A stretch of DNA of 64,000 nucleotides from the NCBI RefSeq assembly GCF_030936135.1, contig NC_082602.1, forward strand, positions 26,353,965 through 26,417,964, given 5' to 3'. The position numbers and the translations under genes are program-made. Every line of letters starts with the position of its first letter. Positions within the stretch are counted from its first letter, which is position 1. Below the pieces are notes generated by a model. It was given only the letters and a program-made list of their open reading frames with translations. It did no database searches and was not told where the DNA came from. Below, piece after piece: positions 51,190 to 64,000 of this stretch. The DNA is from Gavia stellata. Taxonomy: Eukaryota; Chordata; Aves; Gaviiformes; Gaviidae.

Positions 51190-51205
51190 CACACACACAC
51201 ACACA
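51190..51205. repeat. (CA)8 microsatellite
   Basis: Eight CA units lie in the ACTR1A 3' untranslated region, 85 bases after the stop codon; they read as TG repeats in the messenger. Confidence 0.9.
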
Positions 51206-51289
51206 GGCAGCTCTCAGACACTCGGACTCAGAAAAGCGAGTTTAGAACTGAAGTGAGTCTTCAGAGGAGACTGAGGACAGGTCCCAGGG

Positions 51290-60681
<9,392 letters not shown>

Positions 60682-63600
60682 CTGTGGGAGGAACATATAA
60701 ATACGTGAGCTTATCATTCAGTCAGTCATCTTTGCAAGTCTTAAAGGAGTAGCAAAGTACATCAGCACTGCCAGATCCTCTCCTTTTTACTAGGAATAAA
60801 GCTCCCCAGGGATTGATTCTCCAGGCAGCATTGGGGATGGGAAGGTGCCAGCAGGCCAGGTTGGCCACTAGAGGGGAGTAACTGGCACCCTCCCTGGCAG
60901 CAACACATCACATACGGCACAAAAACCCGGGAGCATCCTGGAACTGCTCTGCGTACACACCCAAATGCTGCTCCGTATAGAGAAGTATTTTTCTACCCAA
61001 TGCTATTGCTAGGGGTGCAGGAGGCTAAATCCCAGCTCTGCAGTTTTCTATCGATCTTAAATACTCTCTGCGTGGAGGAGAGCACTCCAGAAAGCCCAGC
61101 AAGAGCAACCGAACCCTGCCAGATTCAGGGGCCACTGCTAAAAAGGGGACAATGAAGGCTGTACGCGTCTCAGAAGCAGCAGATTTAGAGAAGGTGGAGG
61201 GAGGGTGGATAAACTCAGAAAAGGGAGTAGGAAAGGACCATGTCAAACAGGTTGGAGTGGAGACTAGGGAAAAGAAGATCAGGTGGTGGATAAACTAGCT
61301 AACGCTAAAGAGGCAGGTCACAGAAATCTGGTTAGAAAAGACACTGAAAAGTAAACCAGACTGGAGTCTGGAAAGAACAAAAGGTGCCAGTCAGACTGCA
61401 AGGGGAAGGGCTGGAGGCAGGAAGAGTGGCTGACAGGATAGGGCTTGTTTAAAAGGGACAAGGAAGAAGAGACTAGGTATGGCAGTCAGAAAGGCGCAAA
61501 TCCAAAAAGCCTTCTGCGACATTCAAAGCAGCAGAAGCAGCAAACACAGAGTGGGTAAAACCAGCCACAGGGAGGCCCTGGCAGGGAGTCAGTGCTGGGC
61601 ATCTGGCCCCACAGCTCCCATCCCCGTCAGTATCATCCGGAGGCACCCTGGGAACCCCGTCATCAACTTGGATCTGTGCTGACTCCTTCCCCTCCTCCAT
61701 TTCCTCTCCCTGCACAAGGGAATGGTATCTTGAAACAATGAGCAGCTTGCAGGAACACCCAAGTTTTGCTAGGGAGCGGATTTTCATAGGATCTCCTCAG
61801 ATAAGCTGTTTCACCGATAATCCCAGACTACCATGGGAGCAAGCTCTTCTGCAGAAAGAGGAGCAGTTCCATTTTATCCTGTACTGGGAGCAAAGCATGT
61901 GAATTTGCACCGAAATCAGTGATCTATGAAGTGCCTATTCACTCTCAATGGCTCTGCAGCAGGACTGCTCTATTTATGAGGCCAAAAAAATATTTTGGCT
62001 GCCCCAGAGCATTTTAAAATGAGTAGCAACGCAGCTCCTCCACTGCTTTCCCCTTCCCACCACCTCTGCTTGGGTCAGCGTCACTGTTTTCACTTGGAGG
62101 CTGAGGCCAAATGAGTTGCTCAGGGCTCTGCCAGACAAGCTCTGGCTGCAGCAGTTTCTGATGGCGCCATCCCAGCTGCCTGCCCCAGTGCCAGAGGTTA
62201 CCAGCCAGAGCAGGCTCAGCAGAAAGGAATGCAGGGCGGCCCAGGCCTCTCCAGTTCACAGTCCAGTGCCTTATTCCCAAGCTACTTTCATCAGCAGTTT
62301 CAGCCGAGGTGCCGGGCTTTGCACAGAGCATGTGTGCTCTGCCACCAGAGCTGGGACACTTCTGCCTTAAAACTGCCAGAGTCAGATTTGCCAGGACACA
62401 TCTGTAAGAGATGAGTATCAGGAATACTCTGCAAACCAGACCTAGCTAGTTATAAAAGACAGATGGCTCGAATACTAGTCTCCTGACAAATGTCTGCAGC
62501 CAGGCTGGTTCAAGGAGCACGCCCAAGCTGGCACCTGGGCAGGACTACTCCCTCTGGGCAAGTAAGGACTCCCAAGGTCTGTGCTAACAGGTACTGGTGT
62601 GACAAAGTGGCCTGTGAAGTGTTAAGAAGACTTCCCTTTAGACAGACTCTCTTCTGGCTATTCACTTCAAAGTCAAGAAAGGAATAAACCAAAACCACTA
62701 TTTTGTTTTTCCTCGTCATATCTTATAAACAACTCTATACCTGGGAAATAATACCATCCTTTGTCAAGCCTTGTAGCAAAGAAGTTGAAACAAACGCAGT
62801 CATGTAACCACATCAGAATATTGTGCTTATTGAATATTTTATTTAAGATAATGACTGATCTTGCTGCCAGCACAGTCTGCTGCTGGGAAGTGGTTTCAGG
62901 AGAACAATGATGCTCCTATTTTAACGCAGAGATCGAAACGTCCTTATGCCATGCCAAAAATTACCCAGCGTGTCCCGGTGAGATTCCCAGCAAGTTATGC
63001 ATTTTAAGATTTACATATTGAAGTTTGAAGTTAACCAAATGTGTTGGTAGTTCTGAACTCCTAGCTGGAATCAAAGATAAATGACTTTTTTTCATGTGCT
63101 GGTAGGATGGGACTTCAACACAGTTGTGCTTCCAAGTGCCTGGGAATAAACCGAGCACAGCTGTTTGCTATCTCTGCACTACAAAGATCTGACAGCACTT
63201 TCTGACCTATTCAATTTTTCTTGAAAACATTTTACTTCTTTGAAGATGTGTGCACTGCATAAATGTATTTATTATAGACCATTTTGAGACTCCTATACAA
63301 TGAGAGGAGAAGGTTAAAATTTAGAGATAACCTTGGATGATTCAATGATTCAGAAGGTTTAACGTAAAGACCTGTTTTTTCATCTTTGTTTCAAACAAGA
63401 AAAAAAAAAAAAAAGCATCCTCCCTTCTGCTACAAGCTCTGACTTATTAAAACTTAAAAAAAATCTCAAAATTAACATCCTTTCACCAGTAACTATCCTG
63501 GCTGTCCTTTCATCCCATTTTGTTTGTTTGCTTTGTGGTTTTTTTTTTTTTTTAATTGAGCAAAAGAATAAAAGAAGAAAGAAAAACTACGTGTCAAATG

Positions 63601-64000
63601 TAAAGGTCAAGGAAGATAATCTCAAGGAAAAGTCTTGTGAGTACCTTGAAGTAACTGAACATGCCTCTTCCGCTAGCTCTGTAGCTAGTCAGTTATTGAT
63701 TCATTCATCTTGATGCATTTAGGACTCAAATTTAAATGGAAATCACCAAGAGAGTCAATCTGCCGCGTAGCACTTTTTATGGAGAATGCCCGTTTCACAC
63801 TGTCCTAAAACTATTTTATTAGATACACGTTTTACAAAATCAAGAACAAACCAAAGACACAACGGCCCTTACTGACAGCTCAGCTGCTTAAAATGCCACC
63901 ACTTAGACTACAAAGTCAAATTTTATCCTCTTTCATGTAAACAGAGACAATTCCATGGAGGTCAAGGAATTTGCACTTACTTAGGCCACATCTGAACCAT
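60682..64000 (-). other. ACTR1A: Part of ACTR1A first coding intron
   Basis: This is the sequence upstream of the acceptor (CCCACAG at 60,682-60,688) to the window edge. The missing first 16 codons must lie further right, so at least 3.3 kb of this intron is present. It contains A- and T-runs (about 63,400-63,414 and 63,539-63,554) and no exon or repeat I recognise. Confidence 0.7.

Larger units (their letters stand above)
49120..51289 (-). other. ACTR1A: ACTR1A 3' untranslated region
   Basis: This is 2.1-2.2 kb of non-coding sequence after the stop codon, ending near the AATAAA signal. It includes a (CA)8 run at 51,190-51,205 and an A-rich tract at about 51,079-51,120, both readable as TG and T-rich stretches in the messenger. 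Confidence 0.65.

Noticed and set aside
60682-64000. ACTR1A first coding exon inside the window
   Set aside because: I looked on the minus strand for the conserved start MESYDVIANQPVVIDN and did not see it before the right edge.

Overview
The window looks like nuclear DNA of a bird, or less likely another sauropsid. It has introns with GT..AG borders, CR1 LINE fragments as the only recognisable interspersed repeats, sparse repeats overall and a GC-rich CpG-island promoter. Gene order and orientation match the vertebrate block MIR146B - C10orf95 - MFSD13A - ACTR1A (human 10q24.32), which places it in the orthologous bird interval.

Layout. Positions 1-17.9 kb contain no protein-coding gene I can recognise. 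This stretch holds a 5'-truncated CR1 (about 4.53-5.01 kb), a 17-bp minisatellite near 7 kb and a long GC-rich tract (about 8-17 kb) whose long open frames look like composition artefacts. At 18.02-18.10 kb on the plus strand lies the miR-146b hairpin. At 20.76-21.43 kb on the minus strand is a 224-codon single-exon frame that I take as the C10orf95 orthologue. From 21.5 to 33.6 kb I see only non-coding sequence. A CpG island at about 33.6-34.7 kb is the likely promoter of MFSD13A (plus strand). Its coding sequence is in eight exons between 40,580 and 46,821 and gives a 509-residue major-facilitator-type membrane protein. ACTR1A (centractin, the dynactin filament actin-related protein) runs in from the right on the minus strand. 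Ten coding exons (60,681 down to 51,290) carry residues 17-376, and the first coding exon lies beyond the right edge.

MFSD13A and ACTR1A converge, with likely polyadenylation signals about 0.77 kb apart. The genes share no obvious pathway: an immune-regulatory microRNA, an uncharacterised basic protein, an orphan transporter-like protein and a cytoskeletal motor adaptor. They are neighbours through conserved synteny. I found no previously undescribed system. The most useful second-look items are a possible two-exon pri-miR-146b, the upstream reading frames and promoter of MFSD13A, and a weak donor next to an acceptor-like tract in ACTR1A.
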